A DNA stretch of 64,000 nucleotides from Gnetum montanum (lineage: Eukaryota; Streptophyta; Gnetopsida; Gnetales; Gnetaceae), in assembly GCA_015680685.1 (NCBI GenBank), contig MNCI01017890.1, positions 817,332 to 881,331 of the forward strand, written 5' to 3'. Every line of letters begins with the position of its first letter. Position 1 is the stretch's first letter. The translations under genes were made by a program, and so were the position numbers. Shown here piece after piece: positions 37,151 through 48,104 of the stretch. The notes beneath the pieces are model-generated. The model searched no databases. It was not told the origin of the DNA and saw only the letters and a list, made by a program, of their open reading frames with translations.

Positions 37151-38218
37151 TCAATGAGAAAGAATATGAGTTATATAAAGTTGAAAAGTCTCAATGGACT
37201 CACACATATAGCTTTTAACACTAATCATATGTATTGGAGATCCTATGAAGATAAAGTTACATTCAACTCTTGCAAAAATACTAGGAAGAGATGAGGTAAA
37301 CTCTAGACTTAAGGAGAATTTGAAACTTAAAACCTCCAAGAGTCATAGAAGAAGAACTAGCCAACATCGTTCTCTAACTTTCCCATACTTTTCACTACAC
37401 TCATCAACAAAATTTGATAGGAGAATGAAGAACAAGGAATCATAATAGAGAAAGAAGAAGGGATAATGAGAAACATGCTAATAGAAGAAGAAGGAATCCT
37501 AAGAATGTGGAAGATGATGAAGAAGATATAGAAAAAGAAATTAGACATGAGAGAAGAGAACATCATGAGCATCAAAGGAATCATTGCTATAGCAAAGATT
37601 ATGAACTTGAAAATTATGAAGAACTTCTACTAGCCACTTGTAGTATGATTAATATCAAGGAAGTAGTATACATACCTACTAGGCATCTAAGGGATAGTCA
37701 CATCAAGCAACTTGATATAAATCATATTCCAAAGTTTGAATGAGGGTATAACATAGATCTACAATATCATCTCCAAATCTTTCATGACTCCTATGTCTTA
37801 CAAAATATAGAGAATAATTGGTAAAAATTAAAGTTATTTCCAAAAACACTCATTAAGGAAGCAAAGAACTAGTATAGATTCGTAGAACTTGAATCAATTA
37901 GAAGATGAAGTACCATGCTAGAACTTTTAAATGATAAATACTAAGCTTTGTTTAGAGTGTCAACCTTGAGAAAAAAATCCAAGGATGGAAATAAGGGACA
38001 CATAAATCCATTGATGTATTAATGGATAAAAACTATTCCCTATTACATAGATGCCCAAGCCATGGATTTCTCAAAGGGAACAACTACAACACATCATCAT
38101 TGGATTAAGAAATAAAACAAGAGAGACTCTTGGAGTATGTACCCAAAGAAGATTATCAAAGATAACAACTCATTGAACTCAAAGGTTTCTAGACCAGGTA
38201 GTAAAAGAAGAAGAAGAG
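37150..38218 (+). pseudogene. gag N-terminal part of host Athila/Tat-like gypsy element
   Basis: The + strand frame has an Arg/Glu-rich start (37245-37600), then 'LDINHIPKFE', 'YNIDLQYHLQIFHDSY', 'NIENNW', 'KLKLFPKTLI', 'VSTLRKKIQGWK' and 'EYVPKEDYQR'. These align block by block with the minus-strand gag at 43.66-45.67 kb ('LDLNHFPKFS', 'FDLDLQQHLQSFYDAY', 'KLKLFPITLI', 'VSALRRQIQEWK'), so it is a gag of the same lineage. It is cut at 38218 by the LTR element, with AAGAG duplicated at the insertion. It resumes at 46684 ('LRKREYDEEYNRLA') and is then cut again by the foldback. Stops and at least one frameshift are present. Confidence 0.75.
38214..38218. repeat. target-site duplication AAGAG (left)
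   Basis: AAGAG directly left of the left LTR is repeated at 46679-46683 directly right of the right LTR. Five bases is the size expected for a Ty3/gypsy or copia integrase. Confidence 0.85.
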
Positions 38219-39109
38219 TGATGAGTAGTGAGGTACCCCTATACTCAACCATGTGAATACAAGCATTTCACACATTATCCGATCGAACTCTGTAGATAGG
38301 CTAGTTGTGGTATCTAGATAGCTACTCAATGAAAGTAGTTTGTTATCTTCCCACATGGACTAGTAATTTCTTTGCCATGTATGGTTTAGTCCAAAGTGAG
38401 GTGTATGATATGTTCCTAACTAATGCTACTCCTGAAGGTAATGGGAAATAACTTCAACTAAGCTAAGAGGAAAAGGGAGTGAGGAAGCTAAGATAAGAGG
38501 AGATAGGGGAAGAGAATCTAAACTTGCCTAAGTGTGATGAGCATCCATTCCTTAATCATTCGTACACATCTTGGACCTCATGCATGACTACTACTGGGAT
38601 TACCAAGTGCAAATCCTAGGTACGCTATTGGGTTACCAAGTAGTCACACAAATGCTCATGATTAAGTCGTACTCATTCTACGTTTAATAGGAGTTTAGGG
38701 TAAAGAGATGTTAACTATGAAAGCAATAAATAACAATAAGAATTAAACAATTAAACTAAGTGAATGCTACAATGATGAAGTAATCTTGATCTTTATTTTC
38801 GGTCATGTGCATGTCCAAGTACGTCACACTCAAATAAATGATGTCATACAATTACAAACATCACACTGCAGGCATGCACTAAGAGAGAGGGTTGAAAGAA
38901 AAATGACAAAAAGATCCTACACTATACTTGACTCCTAAAAACTAACAAAAGATTTATTTCTCGTGTGCCTTCATGTGTATTTATACACTTACATAGGAAC
39001 CACGATATTGCATATTTGATATCATTATTGGATGCGATATTACATACCCGATATCATGTACCCTATATCAAATACCTGATATCGTAACCCGATGAATCAC
39101 GATTCATCA
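38219..39109 (-). repeat. left (3') LTR
   Basis: It is a direct repeat of 45814-46678. It starts TGATGAGT and ends ATTCATCA on the + strand, so both ends are TG...CA. A TATA box (TATAAATA on the minus strand, 38979-38986) lies in the expected place. Near the outer U3 end (38999-39085) there is a cluster of short 'cgatat/gatatc' words, one more repeat of which is present here than in the right LTR. Confidence 0.92.
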
Positions 39110-39120
39110 TACCCCACGAC
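39110..39120 (-). other. polypurine tract of the 38-46 kb element
   Basis: GTCGTGGGGTA on the minus strand, touching the LTR start. The 15-16 kb relative has 'gtgaggata' at the same place. Confidence 0.6.
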
Positions 39121-39129
39121 TGAATGGAA

Positions 39130-42094
39130 ACTCGTCCTCGAGTCAAAATGAGAACAAGTCCCATTGATTACACACTGGATAGGTATGGAATTACTGACTA
39201 ACAAGGAAGCTATTCATGCCTCAGTGGAGAACTCAATAGAACAAGATCAAAAACAACATGACAAAATGAAAAATTCCTAAAATTACAAAATTGGATGGAA
39301 CTTATGTGGTTCCCAATGGTGGTGGCTCCTCCATGGGTTGCTTTCCCTTGTCCTGTGCTCTAGGTTTTGGAAGGTGTTGATGTTGAAGTAGTGCCTAGAG
39401 TTTCTCCTCTTCAGTTTGAGGATCCTATGCTATCCATGCTAATGCTCCAATTTTTGATGGAGATGGCACCTCCCATGGCATGGTAGTTGCGAAAAAATTG
39501 TGTTGGCTTTGACGTACCAGGCCACAAACAACCATCGTTCCTCCTCGTAGACTCTGGCTTTATCTCTATACTCCTAAAAATCTGTAAGCCTTTGAGCCAA
39601 GTGTGTTATGATATCTTTTTGTCCTTGGTAGCTTGCTTTAACCACCTCTAATTTAGAATTTGCAACTTCCACTTTCTGCAATATCTTCTTGTGTTTTGCA
39701 GATTCTGCCTCATACTTGGCATAGGTGGTAGCTACCTGCTTCTTGAGCTCTATCCTCGAGCGCCCTGCTATCAACATGGCTAGATTGGCATACCTTAGAT
39801 TTGCCAACTCCATGTATTATATAAGATCTTGAATCTGTAGGTCTCAGCTCTTAAGTTCCACCTGGTTGGCAAATGCATATGTATCCAATATGGCCTGCCA
39901 ATCAGTGTGTGGTGCACTGAAAGCATTGATGTGGGCCTTGCCATATGGATCTCCTTTTCAATGATTTGTTTGTACATTCCCACCTGGTCTTAGAAGTGCT
40001 CTTTTAACTTTTTGTGCCGCTTGGCCTTGTTTTGCCACACACTTATTTTGATGGTCATCTTTTGATGGATGGTGTGTACCTCCTCCATTGAGGAGGTTCA
40101 ATTTTCTCTGGCCAAACGGTTCATGTCCTAGTTGACCCTGATTTGGTATTCTCAAAGCCACTAAAAATGTTCTTCAAGAAAATTCTTTTGTTTCTCCACA
40201 GAGGTCAACTGAAGATTGTCAGCAACAATTTATTTGTTTTCTTCCTGTAAGGCCTTAAGTACCTTGGTGTGCATGTAAGTTTGGGCTTGTGCCATGGAGG
40301 CATCCCAATTAGCCTTTTCTTTTTCCTTTGCCACCTTTTTACTCTCCACCAACAATTTATTGAGTTGGTCTATCTTGAAGGTGTCTAGCTAGTCTGTAGG
40401 AATGAATTGAGAGGGAGCCTGCTATGCTACTTGTAGGGTTATGAGCCTTTCTTGTAGTTTTTCAACTTCTTCTTCTGCATGCTCGACCCTCATCTTTATC
40501 ATGACCAACTTTCCCTTGGTGGAGATGAGGTTTGATTGTACTGTCGTAACATCTTGTGGGATGTCAAACAAGGATGTCATTACCTATCCTATTTGCAATA
40601 GTCAATCAAGCACATTCTCATGCTCTGTAGGAGTCATTGAGGGACCAACCATCAATGCTTCTTGTGCTCTTGTGAAATCTTCTGGTGGCACAATAGGGAT
40701 GTTAAAAGATTCCTTGATGTGGTCTGTAACCACCTCTACGACTCCTACTACATCTTGGTGCTACATGACCACCACTGTGTCTCCTTCACCAGTCTCTCGT
40801 TGCACCTGAAAGGATGCAACATTCCTTGAAATTTTTTGCAAGAAATAACTCTCCTCTCCTCCTATTTGAATGGACACCTCACCTTATGAACAATCTATAG
40901 AGATATTGGGTTGTACATTATCATTGATGATGTGGAAGAGATTTGCATCATCATGACTTCTCCAACTGATTATCTCAATGATGGCCATGAGATGGCTCAT
41001 CAATGGTCGATAGTCCTGTGGTGGTGGCGACGGTTGGTCTAGCTGGCTCATGCTAGGCCCTGCTTCTTGCTATTGACTAGGTCCTCTGCTTGAAGGTTGG
41101 CTAGGCCTTGCGAGTTGAGTTGTAGTGGGCCTCACCATCTGTTCTTACTCTTGTCCTAGCCCCAGTGTCTCACTAGAAATTTTTCTTGCAACTGGTGGCT
41201 TTAGCAATTCAGCATATGAAGCATTTTTGGCTTTCTTGAGGACATTGTTAGTGTATCCTTGAATACCAGTGCACTTGCACAACTTCTTGATGAGATAAGG
41301 GAAGGGTAATGCAAACTTTAGTGTCTTACCTTCTTCAAGCTACCTTAGGATCTCCATGAAATATAGATGAGGCAAGTTAGCATTAACCTTTCCCATAAAT
41401 ATTTTGCAACCTCTTGCCGCATATGTTGAAATTCTATTTAACCCTTTTGTGAGGAAGGTGTGATAAGTTCCAATTTTAAAGTAGGTTTTCTCTTCCAACA
41501 TCAACTCTCCATAGGTCTTGTCTTCTTTACCGTATGCCTTGTCTAACCAAACCTTTCACGCATCAGCATCAGAGTGAGTGGATAGATGAACAACCTTTGG
41601 CCCTTTATTTAGAAGGTTTAATACTTCTGAAATGGCTTGGATGGAGAAATCAACAGATACACCAAAAATGTTAATTGTGGTGCCTTGTTCTTTATTGTGC
41701 CAAAATTAATACATTTCTTCTACGTACCAAGCACTGCTTTCAAAGAGGATAGGCCATAATGGGGATCCTTTGAGGTGGTCCCTAACAACCTCAGGAGCGA
41801 ATTCCTTGAAAGGTCCAAAGTTCAATTCCATGATCATGGAAGCTGATGTGGACTTTTCATGGATGGCCTGGACACACTCCAGGGGCAACATGAGGTGTCA
41901 TCCTTGTTCAGGCACTATAGTAGCTCCTCCTTCTGCCTTTCTTGATTGCACAATGGCAAGGTCTTCTTGATGGATACTAAATGATTGCTCCTCCTACTCT
42001 ACATGTTGTTTGACAAGCATCTATCCTTGACCTCTCCTAGGTTGCTTAAACACACCCTGAGAGGGACCTTCTTGTTGTGCACACTTTGGGATCA
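39130..42094 (-). pseudogene. long accessory ORF of the LTR element, function unknown
   Basis: A minus-strand frame of roughly 960 codons starts 'MIPKCAQQEG'. Landmarks are 'MELNFGPFKEFAPEVVRDH', 'FWHNKEQGTTINIFGVSVD' and 'LPHLYFMEIL' in the N-terminal half, then a Pro/Gln-rich region near 41.05 kb. A heptad-like Glu/Lys/Leu region follows, ending with 'MELANLRYANLAMLIAGRS', 'QKDIITHLAQRL' and 'FVAWYVKANTIF'. About fifteen stops occur, nearly all at positions where Gln or Trp is likely, and few if any shifts. There is no RT, protease, integrase or zinc motif. A coiled-coil structural role is possible. It resembles transposon-associated plant ORFs placed between gag and the 3' LTR, but I cannot name the family. 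A diverged copy lies at 15.11-16.09 kb. Confidence 0.6.
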
Positions 42095-43655
42095 TCTACA
42101 ATCACACAAGGCCAATCATTAGTAAGGTTTCTTACCAGAGTTACAAAAATTTAAAAAACTTCCCCCATGTGAACAGTTGCAAATGATGTTGATAGGTGCA
42201 GGGGGGGGGGGGGGGCAAATGTATTTATATTTTTTTAAGGACGCGATATCGTGTACCTGATATCATGTCTGACTGAAAATGGGGCACTTGTAAAAGTTAC
42301 CAAATTTTTAAATTTTTTGAAACTCCAAGGTATAAACTGAGGACGTGTCGATCAATGTAAAGAGGTCTAGGGTAATACAAACTAGTCCTAAAGGCACAAT
42401 GAGTATAATGGTGTAAAATCTGACAATGAAAATTCTGAAGAGTAGGGGAAAAAGGACATGTGTTAGCTCATCGAAATTTTTGAACTGGAAGAATAATAAG
42501 GGAAAGAAGAATCATTGGTAATACTTAGAGGGTAGTGAATGATGTGTGGTAGATGTGTTATAAGTGCAATCACATGGGTTACGCAAGTGGGTCCTCCCCA
42601 AAACAGGTTCCTACCTATAATGCCCTTGCATAACCAAACCTTAAAATGTTCATGGACACTAGAAGGGTTAAGTGCAATCAACACCAATTTCACAAAACAC
42701 ACACATGTAAATATCACTGTGATGAGAGGTGAATTCCATGCTACTCGAGTCACAAGCTACAATTATACAAATAGCAAGGTGAGGTCAATTGTAGAAGGGA
42801 TTGTAAAGATTGGGACATGAGGTAATGGACTTAGGGCATAATGAATCCTACATGTAGGGCATGATTAATGTGTCATTAACTTGTCACTTTGAAATCAGGA
42901 CCAAGTCCATTTCCTAATCAGTGACATTGCATTACTTCATCCAATGATGGACAACCATAAGATTACCATGACAGCAAGGCGTACGATCACTTGGCGTTTC
43001 ATACAAGGGAGGAGTGATTTTGCTTTGTGGTACACTTTTTTTTTCTTTTTGTGTGGCTGCTTTGGCACACACACACTCTTTTTTTTTTGAATGCTTAATC
43101 TAGAGAAGCCACCTACCTTCAAGCATGGGTGCATGTCTTTCTAGTGGGAGCCCCTAGAATAGCATTATTTTTTCTTAGGTTGAGTGCCCTTTGATTACTC
43201 TTACTCCCATTTTTTATTAGATCTACAAGGATCTTAGTACGACCAAGTTGCATGATAACTCCCACAGATGCCAGCAAAGAGAATCTACAAGTCCCCTTTA
43301 TGTCACACCCTGTCCATTCTTTCTTGGTCCATCATTCTTCACTCTGGGCACAATAACACAAAATTACTTTAAGTTTTAATGATTAGGAATATCATTGTAC
43401 CCAGGGTGGAACCTCTTATTAATATAATGGGGGAGTGAAAGTTGTGGGCCTGTTGTCCAAATAATTAATTACCTGAGACTTGATAGCATAGAACAACACC
43501 TCAACCAATGTGCCACATGAGTGTTTTATTTGTAGATGAGATTACTCATAAAAAGAAAAAAAGACAAAAAGACAAAATATTAAACTGAAAGATGAAAAAC
43601 TGGAAAACAAAACAAAAAAACTTGTAGAATTAAAGAAAAGAAAAACATTTATTAA
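42095..43655. other. noncoding interior of the LTR element
   Basis: No conserved coding signal lies between the gag end and the accessory ORF start, and short frames on both strands lack motifs. It holds the poly-G run, a GATATC-rich patch (42240-42268) like the one in the LTR end, and A/T-runs at 43035-43095. This is where pol would lie in an autonomous relative. Confidence 0.5.
42201..42215. repeat. poly-G run
   Basis: Fifteen G inside the noncoding gap between gag and the accessory ORF. No N follows, unlike the run at 30428, so it may be real. Confidence 0.95.
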
Positions 43656-45669
43656 TTCTATTATTGTTAGAATGGGGGATACCCCCCATAACTAACTGGT
43701 TGAGTATGGCTAGAATTAATAAATGAAAGATTGGGATCCTTGCATGTTGGAAATATTGGGACCTGGTCATACTTACCCCATTGGGGTTTACACACTTGAT
43801 TATAGTAAGCATAGTGGAGCAATTTATAAGATGTAGTAAATTGATGAGTGGTTAACCCACTATGGCACCCTTGACCATAAGATGGTATGCAAGGATCAAT
43901 TTGTCTCCCTTAATGGCTATATTCATTGGGCCCCATGGTTGTTGGAGTATTGGTTGGTGGCCCAAAGAAAGTAACATGAGGCATTGGGTTCAAAGAGGGA
44001 GCTACACCATAGTGTTGGACTTGTGCTAGGTTGGAAGGTGTAGTGGGCTCAGAATTGTGTTGTCCCTTCTTACGGTCATGCCTAAAGAAGGGGTGTCTTC
44101 GATGTTGAGGAGAGTACCCACTACTATTGATAGTAGAACCACAAGTAACATTCATGGGTTGCTACTGTGATGCAAAATCTTCTAGAACACTTGGTGGCGA
44201 TGTAGAAGGAGGTAAAGGATGAGAATTTTGGAAATGAGGAGAATTGTAAGGTACCCAAGGTGGTGGTCCTATTGGAAAGGATATGGGTTGGTGGTATTGA
44301 GGAGAATGATAATAATATGGTGAAATAGAGTATGTTGACCTAGTTGGGGAAACAAGATGTTGAACTTGGTAAGCACTTAGGTTCGGATGGTATGAAGGGT
44401 GTAACCAGTTTGGGGGTGGCTTCCCCCATGACTGGGATTGTTGCCATTGTGATCTAACATAGTATCTCTATACAAACTCTGGATGTAACACTCTTCCCCA
44501 ATGCTCCTGTAAATGTGACAAGATTGGACATTGGCCCTTAGGGTGATCATACATGCAAATGTTACATTGATACGTATGATTTGCAGTTGAGCTCTTATTC
44601 TTTTCAACCCTTCTTTCTGATTGTCTAAGGGTATTTTGTCCTGCTTCTTGGTTTGTCATGACTCTACCTCCAATAATGTTGGCATATTCTCCACATTTTT
44701 TATGCATCCATTCCATCATCTTATTGATCTTTACCTCAATTTCATCCAATGATTGTAGTGTTGGCAAAGATGGTTCCACCTCCTTGATGTAAGTTGATTT
44801 CTCCTCTTCATTATTATGGGCCCTTGTTGATTTAAAGTTTTGGGCTTGTTGAGATTTTTCAATGTTCTCCCATCTAGTCATTTCTCCTTCTTCTTTTGCT
44901 ACATGCTTAATAAGCTCTTGGAATTGATGGGTTCAGAGTTCATATAGTTGACCTTGAGCATACATGCCTAGGATCCCCTTGTTCCATTACAGATCCCATC
45001 AATAATGTGGTACATTAGCCTTTCCTTAGAGAACTCATGGCTTGGGCAGTTGTTTAACAATGCATAATATCTATCTAAGGCCATGTCCAAGGGTTCATGT
45101 TGTGCTTGTTTCCACTCTTGGATTTGTCTCCTCAAGGCTGACACTCCTGCATAAGTTTGATATCTTGCATTGAAGAGTTCTACCATTGTTGGCCAAGGTT
45201 GGATTGATTCTGGTTTTAACGACCTGTACCATACTTTTGCGTGGCCAATGAGTGTTATAGGAAAGAGCTTAAGTTTTTGCCATTCATTATCAATGTTGTT
45301 CCATGCATAGGCATCATAGAAGGATTGTAAATGTTGTTGCAGATCTAAATCAAAGCCTCCTGAAAACTTAGGAAAGTGGTTTAAGTCAAGCCTAGGTAGA
45401 CGACTTTCCTTGTGATGCCTGCAGGATATTCTAACAGCCTCTTGTATTTGTGTTAGGCATGTAGTGGCTAGTAGGGGTTCATTGTCACTAGGTATGTTAT
45501 GCCTTTATGAGTTGGGACAATGTTATCTTCATTTCTGTTTATAGGAAACCCCTACATTAGATTAGGTACTCCAAACTTCATCTTCATCTTCTTCATCATA
45601 TAATTTGTTGGTTCTCCAATGAATTGCCATACTAGTTGTTGCATTGTCATAGTCTTGTGAGAGAGACAT
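43656..45669 (-). pseudogene. gag of the 38-46 kb LTR element
   Basis: Capsid/nucleocapsid precursor. It starts 'MSLSQDYDNATTS' at 45669, a little after the primer-binding site. The retrotransposon gag domain follows: 'LDLNHFPKFSGGFDLDLQ', 'KLKLFPITLIGHAKVWY', 'MVELFNARYQTY', 'PLDMALDRYYALLNNCP'. A linker leads to a zinc knuckle 'CNICMYDHPKGQC' (C-x2-C-x3-H-x4-C, about 44.55 kb) and a long Pro/Gln/Ser tail ending near 43.66 kb. The spacing C-x2-C-x3-H differs from the usual C-x2-C-x4-H and recurs in the host element at 51.7 kb, so it is a lineage trait. Stops are scattered. Confidence 0.85.
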
Positions 45670-45702
45670 GGTTGTGAATTTGTGTGTGATTTAATTACAA
45701 TT

Positions 45703-45721
45703 ATATATATATATATATATA
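45703..45721. repeat. (AT)n microsatellite
   Basis: About nine AT units between the gag start and the 5' LTR of the element. Confidence 0.9.
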
Positions 45722-45790
45722 TTTGAAAAATATATCGTTAATACTTTGTTAAAGTGATCTTGTATGATGTAACTAATCTAAATAACTAGC

Positions 45791-45813
45791 ACCGTCCCCC
45801 AAAACGGCCCCAA
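45791..45813 (-). other. primer-binding site, tRNA-Asp type
   Basis: Directly after the 5' LTR the minus strand reads 'TTGGGGCCGTTTTGGGGGAC'. Athila/Tat-group gypsy elements of plants use tRNA-Asp, with a site near 'TGGCGCCGTTGCCGGGGA'. The match is clear with a few substitutions, and it supports both the LTR border and the lineage. Confidence 0.7.
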
Positions 45814-46678
45814 TTATGAGTGGCGAGGTACCCCTATACTCAACCATACGAATATGAGCATTTCACGCATGATCTGGTTGAACTTTGTAGACAGGCTAGT
45901 TGTGGTATCTAGATAGCTACTTAATGATCGTAGTTTGTTGTCTTCCCACATGGACTAGTAATTTCTTTGCCATGTATGGTTTAGTCCAAAGTGAGGTGTA
46001 TGATATGTTCCTAACTAATGCTACTCCTGAAGGTAATGGGAAATAACTTCAACTAAGCTAAGAAAAAAAGGGAGTGAGGAAGTTAAGCTAAGAGGAGATA
46101 GGGGAAGAGAATCTAAACTTGCCTAAGTGTGATGAGCATCTGTTCCTTAATCATCCGTACACATCTCGGACCTCATGCATGACTACTACTGGGATTACCA
46201 AGTGCAAATCCTAGGTACGCTACTGGGTTACCAAGTAGTCACACTTAAATGCTCATGATTAAGTTGTACTCATTCTACATTTAATAAGAGTTTAGGGTAA
46301 AGAGATGTTAACTATGAAAGCAATAAATAACAATAAAAATCAAATAATTAAACTAAGTGAATGCTGTAATGATGAAGTAATCTTGATCTTTATTTCTGGT
46401 CATGTGCATGTCCAAGTATGTCACACTCGAATAAATGATGCCATACAATTACAAACATCACACTGTGGGCATGCACTAAGAGAGAGGGTTGAGAGTAAAA
46501 TGACGAAAAGATCATACACTATACTTGACTCCTAAAAACTGACAAAAGACTTCTTTCCCATGTGCCTTCATGTATATTTATAGGCTCACATAGGAACCAC
46601 GATATTGCATATCCGATATGATTGTTGGATGCAATATCGCGCATACGATATCACAACCCAATGAATCACGATTCATCA
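45814..46678 (-). repeat. right (5') LTR
   Basis: Direct repeat of 38219-39109. Its inner end reads TTATGAGT where the left copy has TGATGAGT. TATAAATA on the minus strand lies at 46575-46582. It is shorter than the left LTR mainly through loss of part of the GATATC-rich U3 end. Confidence 0.92.
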
Positions 46679-46683
46679 AAGAG
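46679..46683. repeat. target-site duplication AAGAG (right)
   Basis: Matches 38214-38218. Across the duplication the interrupted gag reading (Glu-Glu-Glu then 'LRKREYDEEYNRLA') continues in one frame. Confidence 0.85.
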
Positions 46684-46718
46684 CTACGTAAAAGGGAATA
46701 TGATGAAGAGTATAATAG

Positions 46719-47160
46719 ACTAGCTTAGATATGTATATATACATTTCTATTAATTGGCCAAGATGATTTTAAATAAGATGATTTTAACCAAGCCTAACTA
46801 TTGGACAAGGTAACAAGATATCTAAAAATGGAATCACTCATCCCACCTCTATTTCTCTACCACTTAATTTAGTTTTATCCTCTTAGTCAAGTTTGTTCTA
46901 TCTCTATTTATTCATGGAGTTTTTGAGAAATAAATCTCTCGCATAAATAACAGCTCAAAAATTCCATGAAGAAACAAAGATAGAACAAACTTGACCAAGA
47001 GGGTAAAACTAAATTGAGTAAGTGGTAGAGAAATAGAGGAGGGATAAGTGATTCCATTTTTAGATATCTTGTGACCTCTTCTAGTAGTTGAGCTTAGTTA
47101 AAATCATCTTATTTATAATCATTTCAGCCAATTGATATATATATATATATCTAAGCTAGT
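46719..47160. repeat. 442-bp foldback (long inverted repeat) element
   Basis: The left arm, from 'actagcttagata' at 46719 to 'gttttt gag' at 46927, is repeated in inverse order on the right, from 46954 to '...tatctaagctagt' ending at 47160. The loop is about 26 bases (46928-46953). Inner parts of the arms are nearly identical over long runs (for example 'aagatatctaaaaatggaat' in both). A transcript would make a ~210-bp hairpin. No ORF is inside. It interrupts the gag of the host gypsy element. It looks like a MITE or foldback transposon; no clear target duplication was found. Confidence 0.9.
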
Positions 47161-48104
47161 GGAGTGGTTTCATAGAGAATGAGTAGAATTTAATTATTTT
47201 TTATTTTTTAAAGCAAAAATAATATCCAAAGAAGATGAAGGTACATGTTTCTTCTTCTTCTATTTTTTATAATTTACTAAAGTTTGTTTTTCTATCAGCT
47301 TAATGGAGGTAGATCAACTCCTTTTCAATATCACTTCTACATCAACATAAAATCATCAGGCATTAGATCAAACTTTGAAGGATATCTCTACTTTACTAAT
47401 CCCATCCCTTAAATGAAGACCATCTTAATCATTTATCATGATTCTCATCATCTTATAATTTCTTTAACTATTCAAGAAGCTAATTCCCTTCCTTAATATG
47501 AAGAGATTGCTATTATTCTTAATCTCAAAGTTAACATCCCTTCACTCATGTCTATTGGTGATCAACCATCTATCTCTATTGCATCACCAGCATCTAAAAA
47601 TATTCTTTTATAAACATCCATCATCATCAGTAAATAACACACACTACATAGCGGCCAACTAATATGCATTCTCCTTTTGTGATGAATTTGCCATCATCAA
47701 TGCTACTATCACCGAGTCATTTTTAGTAGCATATTCTCAATATTTACAACTTCATATGCAATTGATTCAACTCCATATTATCTTTCTCCTCCATCTATTA
47801 CCTAGCTTACTACCTTAACTATCTCATCAATTTGACCATCAAAGCCATTTGTTGTTAATTTTCCACCTAATGTTTCACCCATAATAGAATATATCTCTCA
47901 ACATCCTTATCAAATCTTTAAAGGAGATCATGTGTAACCTCTTATATCACTAATCATATCTTTAGCATGAATAAGCCATTCATGTGTGTTGTGCTTTAAT
48001 CAAGAATAAGTCATTCAATTATGATAACTTTCGAGCCCTCATTGTGATGTAAGCATGTTTTATATTTTATACTATTTTTGAAGCATACGTGTAGCAGAGC
48101 TCAC
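47161..48104. other. AT-rich stretch, no gene assigned
   Basis: No frame of note. A minus-strand stretch near 47.8 kb reads in a loosely open way and could hold more of the NAC pseudogene's 3' part, but no conserved NAC C-terminal block was found. Confidence 0.35.

Larger units (their letters stand above)
38219..46678 (-). mobile_element. complete LTR retrotransposon without recognisable pol
   Basis: Both LTRs (38219-39109 and 45814-46678), a 5-bp target-site duplication, a primer-binding site (45791-45813) and a polypurine tract (39110-39120) are present. The element reads on the minus strand. It encodes a gag of the Athila/Tat-like type (45669 to about 43660) and, after a noncoding gap holding a poly-G run, a second long ORF of unknown function (42094 to about 39130). 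I find no protease, RT, RNase H or integrase in the 6.7-kb interior, so it probably depended on pol from a relative such as the element it sits in. The LTRs are similar over their whole length with scattered substitutions and one small deletion, so it is younger than its host. Confidence 0.85.

Noticed and set aside
42201-42215. Assembly gap like the one at 30428
   Set aside because: No N present and the flanks continue smoothly; 15 G can be genuine.
46305-46535. 76-codon + strand frame
   Set aside because: It lies inside the right LTR, and the left LTR has the same DNA without the open frame.
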